From Ramlibacter albus (GTDB lineage: Bacteria > Pseudomonadota > Gammaproteobacteria > Burkholderiales > Burkholderiaceae_C): a stretch of DNA of 64,000 nt. The stretch covers positions 61,607 through 125,606 of the forward strand of contig NZ_JACORU010000015.1 of NCBI RefSeq assembly GCF_014297445.1, in the 5' to 3' direction. Under the pieces are notes generated by a model, which was not told the DNA's origin, ran no database searches, and saw only the letters and a list, made by a program, of their open reading frames with translations. This document shows positions 43,187 through 52,462 of this stretch, one piece after another (the first letter of the stretch is position 1; each line of letters starts with the position of its first letter). The position numbers were made by a program, and so were the translations under genes.

Positions 43187-44002
43187 TCAGCTGACGGTTT
43201 GCGGGACCTCATCCAGCTTCTTGCCGGCGAGGTCGTTGTAAAGGTCGAGCGTCATGCGCCCGAGCTCCGGGTCCACGCGCGTGGCCACCGTGCGCGGCCG
43301 CTGCAGCTCCACCGGCTTGACCGATGCGATGCGGCCCGGCCGCGGCGTCATCACCACCACGCGGTCGGAGAGGAAACACGCCTCGGGGATCGAGTGCGTG
43401 ACGAACACCACCGTCTTGCGCCCGGCGCCGCGCTGCTCGCCCCAGATGCGCAGCAGCTCCAGGTTCATCTCGTCGCGCGTCATCGCGTCCAGCGCGCCGA
43501 AGGGCTCGTCCATCAGCAGGATGGGCGGGTCGAGGATGAGCGCGCGGCACAGCGCGGCGCGCTGCTGCATGCCGCCGGAGAGCTCTCCCGGGCGCTTCTT
43601 CGCGAAGTCCGAGAGGCCCACGAGCCGCAGCAGTTCATGAGCGCGGTCCAGGTAATCACGCGGTTGCAGCCCGTACAGCTCCGCCGGCAGCAGCACGTTG
43701 TCCAGCACCGTGCGCCACTTCAGCAGCACCGGCGCCTGGAACACCATGCCCACTTTCGCGATAGGCCTGTCCACGAGCGTGCCGTCCACATGGATGCGCC
43801 CCGCCGTCACGCTGCGCAACCCGGCGATGCAACGCAGCAGCGTCGACTTGCCGCAGCCGCTGGGGCCGACCAGCGAAACGAACTCGCCCTCGTCGATGGT
43901 GAGGTCGATGCCGCGCAGCGCTTCCACCGGGCCGCTCGCGGCCTGGTAGGTCATGTGCACGTTCTCGATGCGGATCAGCGGCTGCGCGCTCGCCATCGCC
44001 AT
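43187..44002 (-). CDS. ABC transporter ATP-binding protein, NitT/TauT type
   Basis: 271 residues. Walker A is GPSGCGKST, the signature LSGGMQQRAALCRAL, Walker B LLMDEPFGALDAMTRDEM, and a His in FVTHSIPEA. This is the SsuB/TauB-like family, which imports sulfonates, nitrate or similar with a matching permease and binding protein. Its ATG overlaps the binding-protein stop (TGATG). Substrate is not determined; sulfonate, taurine or pyrimidine precursors are the usual range. Confidence 0.92.
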   Translation of the reverse strand: MAMASAQPLIRIENVHMTYQAASGPVEALRGIDLTIDEGEFVSLVGPSGCGKSTLLRCIAGLRSVTAGRIHVDGTLVDRPIAKVGMVFQAPVLLKWRTVLDNVLLPAELYGLQPRDYLDRAHELLRLVGLSDFAKKRPGELSGGMQQRAALCRALILDPPILLMDEPFGALDAMTRDEMNLELLRIWGEQRGAGRKTVVFVTHSIPEACFLSDRVVVMTPRPGRIASVKPVELQRPRTVATRVDPELGRMTLDLYNDLAGKKLDEVPQTVS

Positions 44003-45009
44003 CAGTTCTTGACCGGCAGCGGCAGCTTCACGTTCGGCAGGTAGGCGTTGGTGAACACCGCCTTGCAGTCCACGGGCTTTGCCAGGCCCATGTACTTGTT
44101 GGCGATCTCGGCGGAGTCGCACATCTTCTTATCCTCGATCCAGCCCAGGCCGTGCTGCGCGTAGCGCGCGGTGCGCATCAGGTCGATGCCCATCGCCTGG
44201 TTCTTGCGGATGTAGTCCACCTCGATCTCGGGCGCGCGCTTCTTGTAGATGACGAGCGAGGGCTCGCGGTCCACCATCACGTCGCGCCAGCCCGCGTAGG
44301 CGGCGCGCAGGAAGGCCTTCACCTGCTCGGGCTTCTTGGCGAGCGTCTCTTCGCTGGCGATGAAGGCCATGCTGTACATGTTGAAGCCGAACTTCGCCCA
44401 GGGCATCGTGACGACCTTGTCCGCGCCGATGGCCTGCTCGTAGTTGGGGCCGCCGGTCAGCAGGTCCGCCACGCCGTCCACGCGCTTGGTGGCGAGCGCG
44501 GGCACCTTGGCCGTCGGCTCGATGTTGACCCAAGTCACCGAGTTGGGGTCGATGCCGTTCTGGCGCGCGAACGCGGGCCACGACATGCGCTGGCTGTCGC
44601 CCGGGGGCGCACCGATCGACTTGCCCACCAGGTCCTTCGGCGTGCGCAGCGGCACGTCCACGCGGCTGAAGATGTTTTGCGGCGTCTCGTCGAAGATCAT
44701 GCCGATGATCTTCACCTTCGCGCCGCGCGCGATGCCCGCCAGCACCACGCCCGTGTCGGCGATGGCCACGTCGGCGCGGCCCGTGTCGGCCTTGGCGAGC
44801 GAATCGCCGGAGCCCTTGGAGTTCTCGATGGCGACGTCGAGCCCTTCCTTGTCGAAGTAGCCCTTGTCCAGCGCGACGAAGTACGGGCCGTGGTCGCCCG
44901 TGGGGAACCAGTTGATCGCGAGCTTGAAGGGCTGCCTGGCCTGCGCGAACGCGCCGGGAGCGGCCAGCAGCGCCGCGAGGGCGAGGGTGGGTAGGTACAT
45001 CTTGCGCAC
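44002..45009 (-). CDS. ABC substrate-binding protein, NitT/TauT (NMT1/THI5-like)
   Basis: 335 residues. A GTG start at 45009 is chosen because AGGAG lies 5 bases upstream; the signal peptide MRKMYLPTLALAALLAAPGA follows. The NMT1-like pattern is clear in FKLAINWFPTGDHGPYFVAL, GLDVAIENSKGSGDSL and GRADVAIADTGVVLAG. It delivers the ligand to the permease at 45.0-45.9 kb. It is coupled to the ATP-binding gene. Ligand unknown. Confidence 0.9.
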   Translation of the reverse strand: MRKMYLPTLALAALLAAPGAFAQARQPFKLAINWFPTGDHGPYFVALDKGYFDKEGLDVAIENSKGSGDSLAKADTGRADVAIADTGVVLAGIARGAKVKIIGMIFDETPQNIFSRVDVPLRTPKDLVGKSIGAPPGDSQRMSWPAFARQNGIDPNSVTWVNIEPTAKVPALATKRVDGVADLLTGGPNYEQAIGADKVVTMPWAKFGFNMYSMAFIASEETLAKKPEQVKAFLRAAYAGWRDVMVDREPSLVIYKKRAPEIEVDYIRKNQAMGIDLMRTARYAQHGLGWIEDKKMCDSAEIANKYMGLAKPVDCKAVFTNAYLPNVKLPLPVKN

Positions 45010-45031
45010 GTTGACTCCTTCGGAAGATGGT

Positions 45032-45874
45032 TCAGCGCTCGGACTCGGTGGCCCACGGCGCCAGCAGGCGGCCCAGGCCGGCCACGATGCCGAACACGGA
45101 AAGGCCGATGACGGACACCAGCGCCACCGCGGCAAACGCGACGGGCGTGTTCATGGCGCTTTGCGAGGTGATGATCACGTAGCCCAGACCCGACTGCGAC
45201 GCGACGAACTCGCCGAGGATGGCCCCCACGACGCAAGAGGTCGCGGTGATCTTGAGCGCGCTGAGGATGTAGGGGTACGCGTTGGGGATGCGGATCTTGA
45301 CGAACACGCGCCACTTGGGCGCGCCGTACACGCGGCCGAGGTCGATCATGTCCTGGTCGATCTGCGACAGGCCGGCCGCCGTGTTGATGACCACCGAGAA
45401 GAAACCGATGATCGCGCCGATCAGCATGTTGGGCCCGATGCCGTAGCCGAACCACAGCAGGATCAGCGGGGCGATCGCCACCTTCGGCAGCGTGTTGACG
45501 AACACCAGGAACGGCATGAGCGCGCGCGACACGAGGTCGGACCACGCGATGGCCGTGCCGAGCAGCACGCCCACCACCGCGGCCAGCACGAAGCCGCCCG
45601 CGATCTCCATCGTGGTGATCAGCATGTGCTTGCCCCAGGGGATCTCGCTCGCGGTGAGCGCATGCCAGACCTTGGCGGGGCTGGGCAGGATGTATTCCTT
45701 GACGCCGAACACCGACACCACGAGCTGCCACGCGGCGAACACGGCGACGAAGATCAGCACGGTGGGCAGGTAGCGGCGCATGGCCGGTGCGAGGCGGCCG
45801 CTGGTGCGCGGTGCCACCGGCGCAGCGTCGGATGCCGTCGATTCGGCGGGGGCGGTGCTGCTGGCGGAGGTCAT
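45032..45874 (-). CDS. ABC transporter permease, NitT/TauT type
   Basis: About 280 residues with six hydrophobic segments and the EAA-type loop around LGRVYGAPKWRVFVKIRIP. The family is SsuC/TauC. First gene of the operon. The ATG at 45874 lacks a good ribosome site; an ATG at 45913 (in the same frame) has a weak one (GGTGG), so the N terminus is uncertain. The N-terminal tail is rich in Ser, Ala and Thr. Confidence 0.9.
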   Translation of the reverse strand: MTSASSTAPAESTASDAAPVAPRTSGRLAPAMRRYLPTVLIFVAVFAAWQLVVSVFGVKEYILPSPAKVWHALTASEIPWGKHMLITTMEIAGGFVLAAVVGVLLGTAIAWSDLVSRALMPFLVFVNTLPKVAIAPLILLWFGYGIGPNMLIGAIIGFFSVVINTAAGLSQIDQDMIDLGRVYGAPKWRVFVKIRIPNAYPYILSALKITATSCVVGAILGEFVASQSGLGYVIITSQSAMNTPVAFAAVALVSVIGLSVFGIVAGLGRLLAPWATESER

Positions 45875-46004
45875 CGGACGCGTTGGGTACAGCTGGTGCG
45901 GCGGACGGTCCATCGTGCCACCGCATGCCGCGCGCGGGCTTGATCGGTTACCCGAATGCGTGCGGCGCGGCTTAAGGAATTCGTACGCTGAATCGGGGCC
46001 GATG

Positions 46005-46889
46005 TCAGCCGAGTTCAGGACCCGCGATGGCGATGAGCACGTTGTCGTCGCCGAAGTCGCCCTCGCCGCCCAGCGCCATGCGCGTGTAGCCGCGCTCCAC
46101 GGCGAAGCCTGCGGCGGTGAGTTGGCGCGCGAAGGCCTCGTGGCGCGCGAGCGCGTCGACGAGCACGGGCCCTTCGACATGCGTCAATGCATGGGCCAGC
46201 AGTGCGCAAGCGCAGTCTTCGTTCGTTGCGACGATGGGCCCGAGTTGCGTGGCCGAGCGGCCATCGCGGCCCAGCAGGAAGCCTTCGACCCGACCTCGCG
46301 ACACGGCGACGCACGCGAACTCGCGTGAGCGCGACGCGAGCCGCGCGAGCAGCGTGCCGCGGTCGCCGCCGAACGCGGGCGCGTCGAGCGCCCTGACCGC
46401 GGGCCAGTCTTCGTCACGCAGCGGGCGCACTTCGTACGCGCCGTTCTGCGCGTGGGCGCCCTTCACCGCGTGCGCGCCTTCCTGCGGCGCGACTAGTGCA
46501 CGCGCCGCGCGCCAGCGCGTGATCGCCCAGCCATCGCGGAACCCGAGCGGCCGGTACACCTCGCGGCCCGCAGGCGTTGCGTCGAGCGCCGGGACGCGTT
46601 GCTGAGCCTGCAGCTTCTCGATGCAGGCCTGCAGCAGCTGGGTGGCGAGCCCGCGGCGGCGGTGCGCGGTGTCGACCAGCACCATGCTGATCCAGCCGAA
46701 CGACGCGCTCGAGGGCAAGATGGCCGCGGTGGCGATCACGGTGCCGTCGTCACCCACCACCTTGAAGCCGGCCCCGAGCTCGATGAAGAGCTCCCAGTCC
46801 GCGGCCACCTGGTTCCAGCCCGCCTGGGCGACCAGTCGCTCGGCGCCGGGGATGTCGGCGCGTAGAAGCGGCGCGATGGGATGAGCCAA
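46005..46889 (-). CDS. GNAT family acetyltransferase, tandem GNAT fold
   Basis: About 294 residues from a TTG at 46889 that follows the stop of the upstream Bug gene (the exact start is not certain). The first half has the acetyl-CoA binding loop VLVDTAHRRRGLATQLLQ; the second half (YEVRPLRDEDWPAVRALDAP, VVS-type strand with FACVAVSRGRVEGFLLGRDG) is a second GNAT-like fold without a clear CoA motif. Acetyl acceptor unknown. Cytosolic. Confidence 0.82.
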   Translation of the reverse strand: MAHPIAPLLRADIPGAERLVAQAGWNQVAADWELFIELGAGFKVVGDDGTVIATAAILPSSASFGWISMVLVDTAHRRRGLATQLLQACIEKLQAQQRVPALDATPAGREVYRPLGFRDGWAITRWRAARALVAPQEGAHAVKGAHAQNGAYEVRPLRDEDWPAVRALDAPAFGGDRGTLLARLASRSREFACVAVSRGRVEGFLLGRDGRSATQLGPIVATNEDCACALLAHALTHVEGPVLVDALARHEAFARQLTAAGFAVERGYTRMALGGEGDFGDDNVLIAIAGPELG

Positions 46890-46897
46890 GCAACAGC

Positions 46898-47890
46898 CTA
46901 GTTCGGCTTGATGCCGGCAGCCTTCACCACGGGCCCCCACCGGTCGATCTCGGCCTTGAGGAATGCACGGAACTGCTCCGGCGTCCCGCCGACCACGTCC
47001 GCGCCATCGTTACGCAGGTGTTCGACCATCTCGGGCGCCGCGAGCGCCTTGTTGATCTCCGCATTCACCTTCGCGACGATCTCCTTCGGTGTGCCGGCGG
47101 GCGCGAGCACGCCGAACCACGTCGCCGCCTGGAAGCCGGGCACGCCCGCTTCGGCGATGGTGGGCACCTCCGGCAGCGACGACGCGCGCTTGTCGCCCGT
47201 GGCGGCCAGCACGCGCAGCTTGCCGGCCTTCACGTGCTGCAGCGTGCCGGGCACGTTGGCGAACATCACCTGCACCTGCCCGCCGATGAGGTCCGACAGC
47301 GCGGGGCCGCTGCCGCGATACGGCACGTGCGTCATGTTCACGCCGGCCTGTCCCTTGAACAGCTCGCCCGCGAGGTGGAGGATGGTGCCGTTGCCGGCCG
47401 ACGCGAAGTTGATCGTGCCCGGTTGCGCCTTTGCGAGCGCGATGAGGTCCTGCACGGAGTTGGCCTTCACCGATGGATGCGTCACCAGGATGCCGTTGAC
47501 GCGGCAGATGTGCGCCACCGGTTCGAAGTCCTTCAGCGGGTCGTACGGGAGCTTCTCGTACAGCGACACGTTCACCGCGAACGAGCCCGCCGCGAAGAGC
47601 AGCGTGTAGCCGTCCGGCTTCGACTTCGCCACGAGGTCCGCGCCGAGGTTGCCGCCCGCGCCGGGCCGGCTGTCCACCACCACCTGCTGGCCGAGTTGCG
47701 TGCTGAGCTTCTGCGACAGCAGCCGGCTCACCGCATCCGACGAGCCGCCCGGCGAGAACGGGACCACGAGGCGGATCGGGCGATTGGGGTAGTCGCCGGC
47801 CTGCGCATGCGCGAGCGCCGGCGCGAGGGTTGCGGCGCCGGCCAGCGCGCCAAGAAACGAACGCCGCGGGATGCCTTCTCGTGACTTCAT
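46898..47890 (-). CDS. Bug/TctC family periplasmic substrate-binding protein
   Basis: 330 residues starting at the ATG at 47890, after AGGAG. A Tat/Sec-like signal (SREGIPRRSFLGALAGAATL ending AHAQ) is present; the double arginine suggests Tat export. Family motifs: YPNRPIRLVVPFSPGGSSD, VDSRPGAGGNLGADLVAKSK, PDGYTLLFAAG and VPYRGSGPALSD. Function as for other Bug receptors; ligand unknown. It lies upstream of the GNAT gene with only 8 bp between them. Confidence 0.9.
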   Translation of the reverse strand: MKSREGIPRRSFLGALAGAATLAPALAHAQAGDYPNRPIRLVVPFSPGGSSDAVSRLLSQKLSTQLGQQVVVDSRPGAGGNLGADLVAKSKPDGYTLLFAAGSFAVNVSLYEKLPYDPLKDFEPVAHICRVNGILVTHPSVKANSVQDLIALAKAQPGTINFASAGNGTILHLAGELFKGQAGVNMTHVPYRGSGPALSDLIGGQVQVMFANVPGTLQHVKAGKLRVLAATGDKRASSLPEVPTIAEAGVPGFQAATWFGVLAPAGTPKEIVAKVNAEINKALAAPEMVEHLRNDGADVVGGTPEQFRAFLKAEIDRWGPVVKAAGIKPN

Positions 47891-48113
47891 CGGGACTCCT
47901 TCGTGACGCGTCATTCGAGCACGGCGAAGCGCGCCGACGATGCGGAGTTTCCCCTTCCAACTTTCTGGTCAACGTGGCGTCACCGTCGCGAGTGGGCCGT
48001 ACCCGTGGGCGCAGGCGAAGTGCTAGGGGCCGGGCCGCGACAGTGACTTCAATCGTCACCGCGGCCAGCCGCTCGCACTGCTTGACCACAGGCCGCGCAC
48101 CCGCCAGAAGCTT

Positions 48114-48152
48114 TTTATGGCGAAAATTCCGAACTCGCCATAAAATTCGCCA
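48114..48152. promoter_or_regulatory. Inverted repeat plus extra half-site upstream of the AAA ATPase/subtilase pair
   Basis: TTTATGGCGA (48114-48123) and TCGCCATAAA (48135-48144) are exact inverted copies with an 11-bp spacer. A third half-site, TTCGCCA, follows at 48146-48152. The site is 38-76 bp upstream of the ATPase ATG, in an AT-richer spot, and is a likely operator for autoregulation. It is not inside any gene. The remaining part of the 299-bp gap (47891-48113) shows nothing clear. Confidence 0.65.
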
Positions 48153-48189
48153 AAATCCATTCAATCAACTTCAGGGACAGAACCAACCA

Positions 48190-49353
48190 ATGGCGGCTAC
48201 CGCTGACGAATTCCATGAAATTGAGAAGGATCTCGCCAGTCTAGCCCGGCTGGCAGCCGGAGATGCGCATGAGGACGTTCGGCTGCTTCTGGCTCGCTTC
48301 GTTCGAAAGTACCGGCAGAAGCGCCCCGACTTGGCGGCACAGCTCGACCAAGCTCTGAAGAGCTCGCAAACCCGTGGCGCAGGAGGTGCGCTGCGGCGCG
48401 CCGACTCTCCCTCGGCGCCAGCGTTTAGTCCGCCACCAGTGGACAGCGATTCGAGGTTGGCGCTCATCCGCGAGTTCGACGACCGCCGGGGTCTGGAGCC
48501 GCCGCTTCTGTCTGCATCGGTACACCGCCAGATCGAGTCGATCGTGCTTGAGCGCCTGGAGAGTGATCGCCTCGCTGCAAAGGGCATCACCCCGACTCGT
48601 TCGGCCATCCTCGTCGGTCCCCCCGGTGTAGGCAAGACCCTGTCTGCCCGTTGGATCGCCGCGCGCCTGCGCAAGCCCCTGTGGGTACTGGATCTAACCG
48701 CCGTCATGAGCAGCCTGCTCGGCAAGACGGGCAACAACTTGCGCGCCGCGTTGGACCACGCGAAGGCAAACTCCGCGGTCTTGCTGCTCGATGAGATCGA
48801 TGCGATCGCGAAGCGGCGAAGCGACGAATCGGACATCGGTGAGCTCAAGCGCCTCGTGACCGTCATCCTGCAGGAGGTTGATCAGTGGCCCGCGACGGGG
48901 CTTCTCCTGGCCGCCACCAACCACCCTGAACTGGTGGATCCCGCGTTGTGGCGCCGCTTTGAAGCTGTCGTGCAGTTCGGAAAGTCGGAACCTGCGGCAG
49001 TCAGCGCGGCGGTTCGCCGGTTCTTGGGCGAAGACCTCGCCACGTTCGAGCCGTGGGTGGACGCGCTCTCTTCCACCTTGGCAGACGCGTCCCTGTCGGA
49101 TGTCCAGCGCTCAATCACGGCCCTACGTCGACGTCACGCGCTGAATGAAGCCGACGCACAACTGCTCGTTGGCCAGTTGCTTGGCGACGGGATGGCCAGT
49201 CTCAGCAAGGCGCAACGGCTGGCGCTTGCAATCGACCTTGCGAAGAGCGGGCAGCACACGCATCAGGACGTGAGCAAGCTGACCGGTGTTGCTCGCGACA
49301 CCATCCGACGACACGCGGGGCCCTCGCCCCGAAGAGGAAGGGGACTGAAGTAA
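48190..49353 (+). CDS. ietA: AAA family ATPase, IetA-like
   Basis: 387 residues. An N-terminal helical region (EFHEIEKDLASLARLAAGDA) is followed by a linker and an AAA+ core with Walker A VGPPGVGKT (about residues 143-151), Walker B VLLLDEIDAIAKRR (about 197-210), and a C-terminal helical lid; the last 40 residues look like a small DNA-binding-type helix pair (HTHQDVSKLTGVARDTIRRH). It is followed immediately by a subtilase gene. This gene order and domain set match IetA of the IetAS pair, described as a plasmid-stability module in Agrobacterium and later as an anti-phage system. The ATG is 38 bp after the inverted repeat. Confidence 0.75.
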   Translation: MAATADEFHEIEKDLASLARLAAGDAHEDVRLLLARFVRKYRQKRPDLAAQLDQALKSSQTRGAGGALRRADSPSAPAFSPPPVDSDSRLALIREFDDRRGLEPPLLSASVHRQIESIVLERLESDRLAAKGITPTRSAILVGPPGVGKTLSARWIAARLRKPLWVLDLTAVMSSLLGKTGNNLRAALDHAKANSAVLLLDEIDAIAKRRSDESDIGELKRLVTVILQEVDQWPATGLLLAATNHPELVDPALWRRFEAVVQFGKSEPAAVSAAVRRFLGEDLATFEPWVDALSSTLADASLSDVQRSITALRRRHALNEADAQLLVGQLLGDGMASLSKAQRLALAIDLAKSGQHTHQDVSKLTGVARDTIRRHAGPSPRRGRGLK

Positions 49354-51582
49354 ATGGCGACTGCACCAAGATACCTCATCGGGAGAGGTGAGCTTCTGAC
49401 CTTCGGCATCGACGCGCCAAAGAAGAAGCCTTCCGAGAAGAAGCATCCGTACACGCTGGCTGAGGCGAAGGCGACGTTGATTCCGCAACTGGAGGCGGCC
49501 AATGCATTGTTCTCGGCGCTGCCGGAAAGTGCGTGCCCGGATGATCAGGCCGTAGCGCGCATTACGTTGCACCCGGCATACATCGCCAAGAGCTACTTCC
49601 CCCGCGTGCTGCTGCAGCAGGCTGGTTTGGTCTCTGTGGGAAGCCGAAATCGGCGCATTCGCCCTCGCAAGGTGGTTGCGAAAACTGCTCCGGCGGAAGC
49701 GGACACGACGGAGCTGTTTGTCGCGGGGCCACGCACGGCGCTTCGCCGGCTCGTGAAGCAGGCCCGCCTCTTGACTGCCGACATGCCCGCAGCCCAGGAG
49801 TTCGCGCAGATAGAAAGCATCGAGCCAATGACACCGGCCGACCGGCTACGCCCGGCCGGCGAAGGCGCGGCGAAAGAGGTGTTCGAGGTGGGGCTGCACA
49901 TTCCCCCTGGCGATTCAGCTAGGCGTGTACGCGCGCAGTTCAGCGTCTACGCTCAGGAGTGCGGCTTCAAGGTAGACGATCGCTTCGAGTTCGAGGCCGG
50001 CCGCCTCCTCTTCGTGCCAGTAGAAGGTCCGAAGAAACACTTGTCCAAGCTTGCACTGTTCACCCTGATCAGGGTCGTGCGGCCCATGCCGCGCCTGCGT
50101 AGCGCTCGCCCAATCTTTCGCAGCACCAAATTACCGGTGGCGTTCGAGCTTCCGAGTGCGGAGCCGCTCTCGCGCGAACCGAAAGTAGCTGTTCTGGACG
50201 GCGGCCTGCCCGACGAGCATGTGCTTGGTGGCTTTGTGCGACGATACTTCCTCGCCGACGAGGATGCTGACGACGTTCAAGAGTACAACGAGCACGGTCT
50301 GGCGGTGACGTCCGCATTGCTCTTCGGGCCGATCGAACCGGGACGGCGCGCCGAGCGCCCGTATGCAGCGGTGGACCACCACCGCGTGCTCGATGCCGAC
50401 TCAGACGGCGAAGATCCATACGAGCTGTACCGCACCCTTGGGCACGTCGAGGCGGTCCTGCTCTCCCAGAACTATCAATTCATCAACTTGAGCCTCGGGC
50501 CCGATCTGTGCGTCGAGGATTCCGACGTGCACGCCTGGACGGCCGTCATCGATCACATCCTCAGCGACGGTTCTACCCTTATGAGCGTCGCAGTAGGCAA
50601 CAACGGGGAAGGCGACGAGGTGCTGGGCCTCAATCGCATCCAAGTGCCGGCCGACAGCGTCAACGCTTTGTGTGTGGGTGCGGTTGATCACGCCGGCACC
50701 GGCTGGTCCCGCGCTGCTTACAGCGCATGCGGCCCCGGCCGCAGTCCCGGCCGCCGCAAGCCGGACGTGGTGGCCTTCGGCGGCTCGCCCAAGGAGTACT
50801 TCCACGTCGTCGCACCGGGGAAGCGGCGCAGCTTGGCGACGCAGCTGGGCACGAGCTTCGCCGCGCCGCTCGCGCTTCGCTCCGCAGTCGGAATACGCGC
50901 CATCCTTGGGACCGACGTTCATCCGCTGACGATCAAGGCGTTGCTGGTGCATGGTGCGGAGGACAGCCTTCACGAAGGTGCCGAGGAGGTGGGCTGGGGC
51001 CGCGTGCCTTCCGATGTGAACAGGATCATCACGTGCAGCGATGGGGTCGCGCGGATCATCTATCAAGGCGAGCTCACGCCTGGAAAATACCTGCGTGCGC
51101 CCGTCCCGCTCCCGCCCGGAGGGTTGCAGGGCAACGTCGACATTGCTGCGACATTCTGCTACGCCACACCCGTGGATCCGCAGGACGCCACCGCGTACAC
51201 GAAGGCCGGCCTGGACATCACGTTCCGTCCCGACATCACGAAGTTCAAGCTCAAGGCGAAACAACCGAACAGCTACAGCTTCTTCCCTTCAAACGAATGG
51301 CGAACTGAAGCGGAGATGCGGAACGACCTCGGCAAATGGGAAACGCTGCTCCATGCCGAGCACACCTTCCGGGGCACAAGCCTGAACGGGTCGGTATTCG
51401 ATGTCCATTACAACGCGCGCGACGGCGGTGCCAACGCAGGTGGCAGCGCAACTAAGATCCGGTATGCGCTCGTTGTCACGGTGAAGGCTCCGAAGCATGT
51501 CGATCTCTACCAAGAGATCCTGAAAGCGCACGCGAAACTCGAAGCTCTTGAGCCCCGAGTCGCGCTGCCGATCCGCACCTGA
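49354..51582 (+). CDS. ietS: Subtilisin-like serine protease, IetS-like
   Basis: 742 residues. The S8 catalytic residues appear in the right order: Asp in VAVLDGGLPDEH (about residue 281), His in YNEHGLAVTSALLFG (about 313), the oxyanion Asn in SVAVGNNGEG, and Ser in LGTSFAAPLAL (about 501). No signal peptide, so it acts in the cytoplasm. The first 270 residues carry no named domain. The ATG follows the ATPase stop with no gap, and GAGGAAGGGG lies just before. In IetAS the protease is the toxic part and the ATPase controls it. Confidence 0.78.
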   Translation: MATAPRYLIGRGELLTFGIDAPKKKPSEKKHPYTLAEAKATLIPQLEAANALFSALPESACPDDQAVARITLHPAYIAKSYFPRVLLQQAGLVSVGSRNRRIRPRKVVAKTAPAEADTTELFVAGPRTALRRLVKQARLLTADMPAAQEFAQIESIEPMTPADRLRPAGEGAAKEVFEVGLHIPPGDSARRVRAQFSVYAQECGFKVDDRFEFEAGRLLFVPVEGPKKHLSKLALFTLIRVVRPMPRLRSARPIFRSTKLPVAFELPSAEPLSREPKVAVLDGGLPDEHVLGGFVRRYFLADEDADDVQEYNEHGLAVTSALLFGPIEPGRRAERPYAAVDHHRVLDADSDGEDPYELYRTLGHVEAVLLSQNYQFINLSLGPDLCVEDSDVHAWTAVIDHILSDGSTLMSVAVGNNGEGDEVLGLNRIQVPADSVNALCVGAVDHAGTGWSRAAYSACGPGRSPGRRKPDVVAFGGSPKEYFHVVAPGKRRSLATQLGTSFAAPLALRSAVGIRAILGTDVHPLTIKALLVHGAEDSLHEGAEEVGWGRVPSDVNRIITCSDGVARIIYQGELTPGKYLRAPVPLPPGGLQGNVDIAATFCYATPVDPQDATAYTKAGLDITFRPDITKFKLKAKQPNSYSFFPSNEWRTEAEMRNDLGKWETLLHAEHTFRGTSLNGSVFDVHYNARDGGANAGGSATKIRYALVVTVKAPKHVDLYQEILKAHAKLEALEPRVALPIRT

Positions 51583-51666
51583 CATCCACTCAACGCGCCC
51601 TTCGCAGCACTTGCCTTGACGGACCTGATGCGGGTTGAACTGACTCTCGCGGCGTTCTGACACCGA

Positions 51667-52395
51667 TCAAGCCAGCTTCATCAACTCCTTCGCCAGCTCC
51701 TGCGGCCTGTCGACCATCACGTCGTGGCTGCACGCCATCTTGGTGACACGCCAGCCCGGCTGCCCTTCGCACCGGGCCGCGAAGTAACGGAACGGGCTCG
51801 GGTCCCAGCCGTCCGCCAGGATGTAGACGCGCTCCTTGACCGCGGCGCCCGCGCCCGTGAGCAGGATGGGGCATTCGAATGTGGCCAGCGCCTGCGGCAC
51901 GCAGCGCCGGTCGACCCACTCGCGGTTGACGGCGTCGATGTTGAACTTCTCCGCGGGGATCGGCTGCATCAGGCCGCTGTTGCCCTCGAGTGCCGCGCCG
52001 CGGAAGGCGCCGAGGAACACGTCGGCGATCTCGGGCCCCAGCGCGAGGGGCAGCAGCGAGTTGAGGCTCTGCCCGTGCTGCGGCACGAACGCATCGAGGT
52101 ACACCAGCGACTTGATCTTGCCGGGGATGCGGTCCGCCACGCCCGTGATCACCATGCCGCCGTAAGAGTGCCCGCACAGGATGACGCTGGAGAGTTCCTC
52201 GGCCTCGATGCAGCCGCAGACGTCGCGGATGTGCGTCTCCAGGGTGATGGCCTGTGAAGAGTGGTGCGCACGCTCGCCCACGCCCGTGTGCGTGGGCGTG
52301 AAGACGTCATGCCCCGCCGCGCGCAACGCTTTCGCAGTGTCGCGATAGCACCAGCCGCCGTGCCACGCACCGTGGACGAGGACGAAGTTCGCCAT
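51667..52395 (-). CDS. Alpha/beta hydrolase (esterase-like)
   Basis: 242 residues. VLVHGAWHGGWCYRDTAKAL is the oxyanion start and ILCGHSYGGMVITG the nucleophile elbow; the C-terminal histidine lies in MACSHDVMVDRP. It is close to plant-type hydroxynitrile lyase/esterase proteins (MES-like). Substrate unknown. It is co-directional with the TetR gene 67 bp upstream of it and divergent from the catabolic operon across that regulator. Confidence 0.86.
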   Translation of the reverse strand: MANFVLVHGAWHGGWCYRDTAKALRAAGHDVFTPTHTGVGERAHHSSQAITLETHIRDVCGCIEAEELSSVILCGHSYGGMVITGVADRIPGKIKSLVYLDAFVPQHGQSLNSLLPLALGPEIADVFLGAFRGAALEGNSGLMQPIPAEKFNIDAVNREWVDRRCVPQALATFECPILLTGAGAAVKERVYILADGWDPSPFRYFAARCEGQPGWRVTKMACSHDVMVDRPQELAKELMKLA

Positions 52396-52462
52396 GGTTG
52401 TCTCCTGGTTGGAATGGGGGCAATAACGTTAGTCCTGTGGGAGGCTGATGTAAAGCGTGGGA

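Noticed and set aside
47830..48189. N-terminal extension of the IetA-like ATPase upstream of its ATG
   Set aside because: It runs through the operator-like repeat and the start of the divergent Bug gene; the translation looks random.
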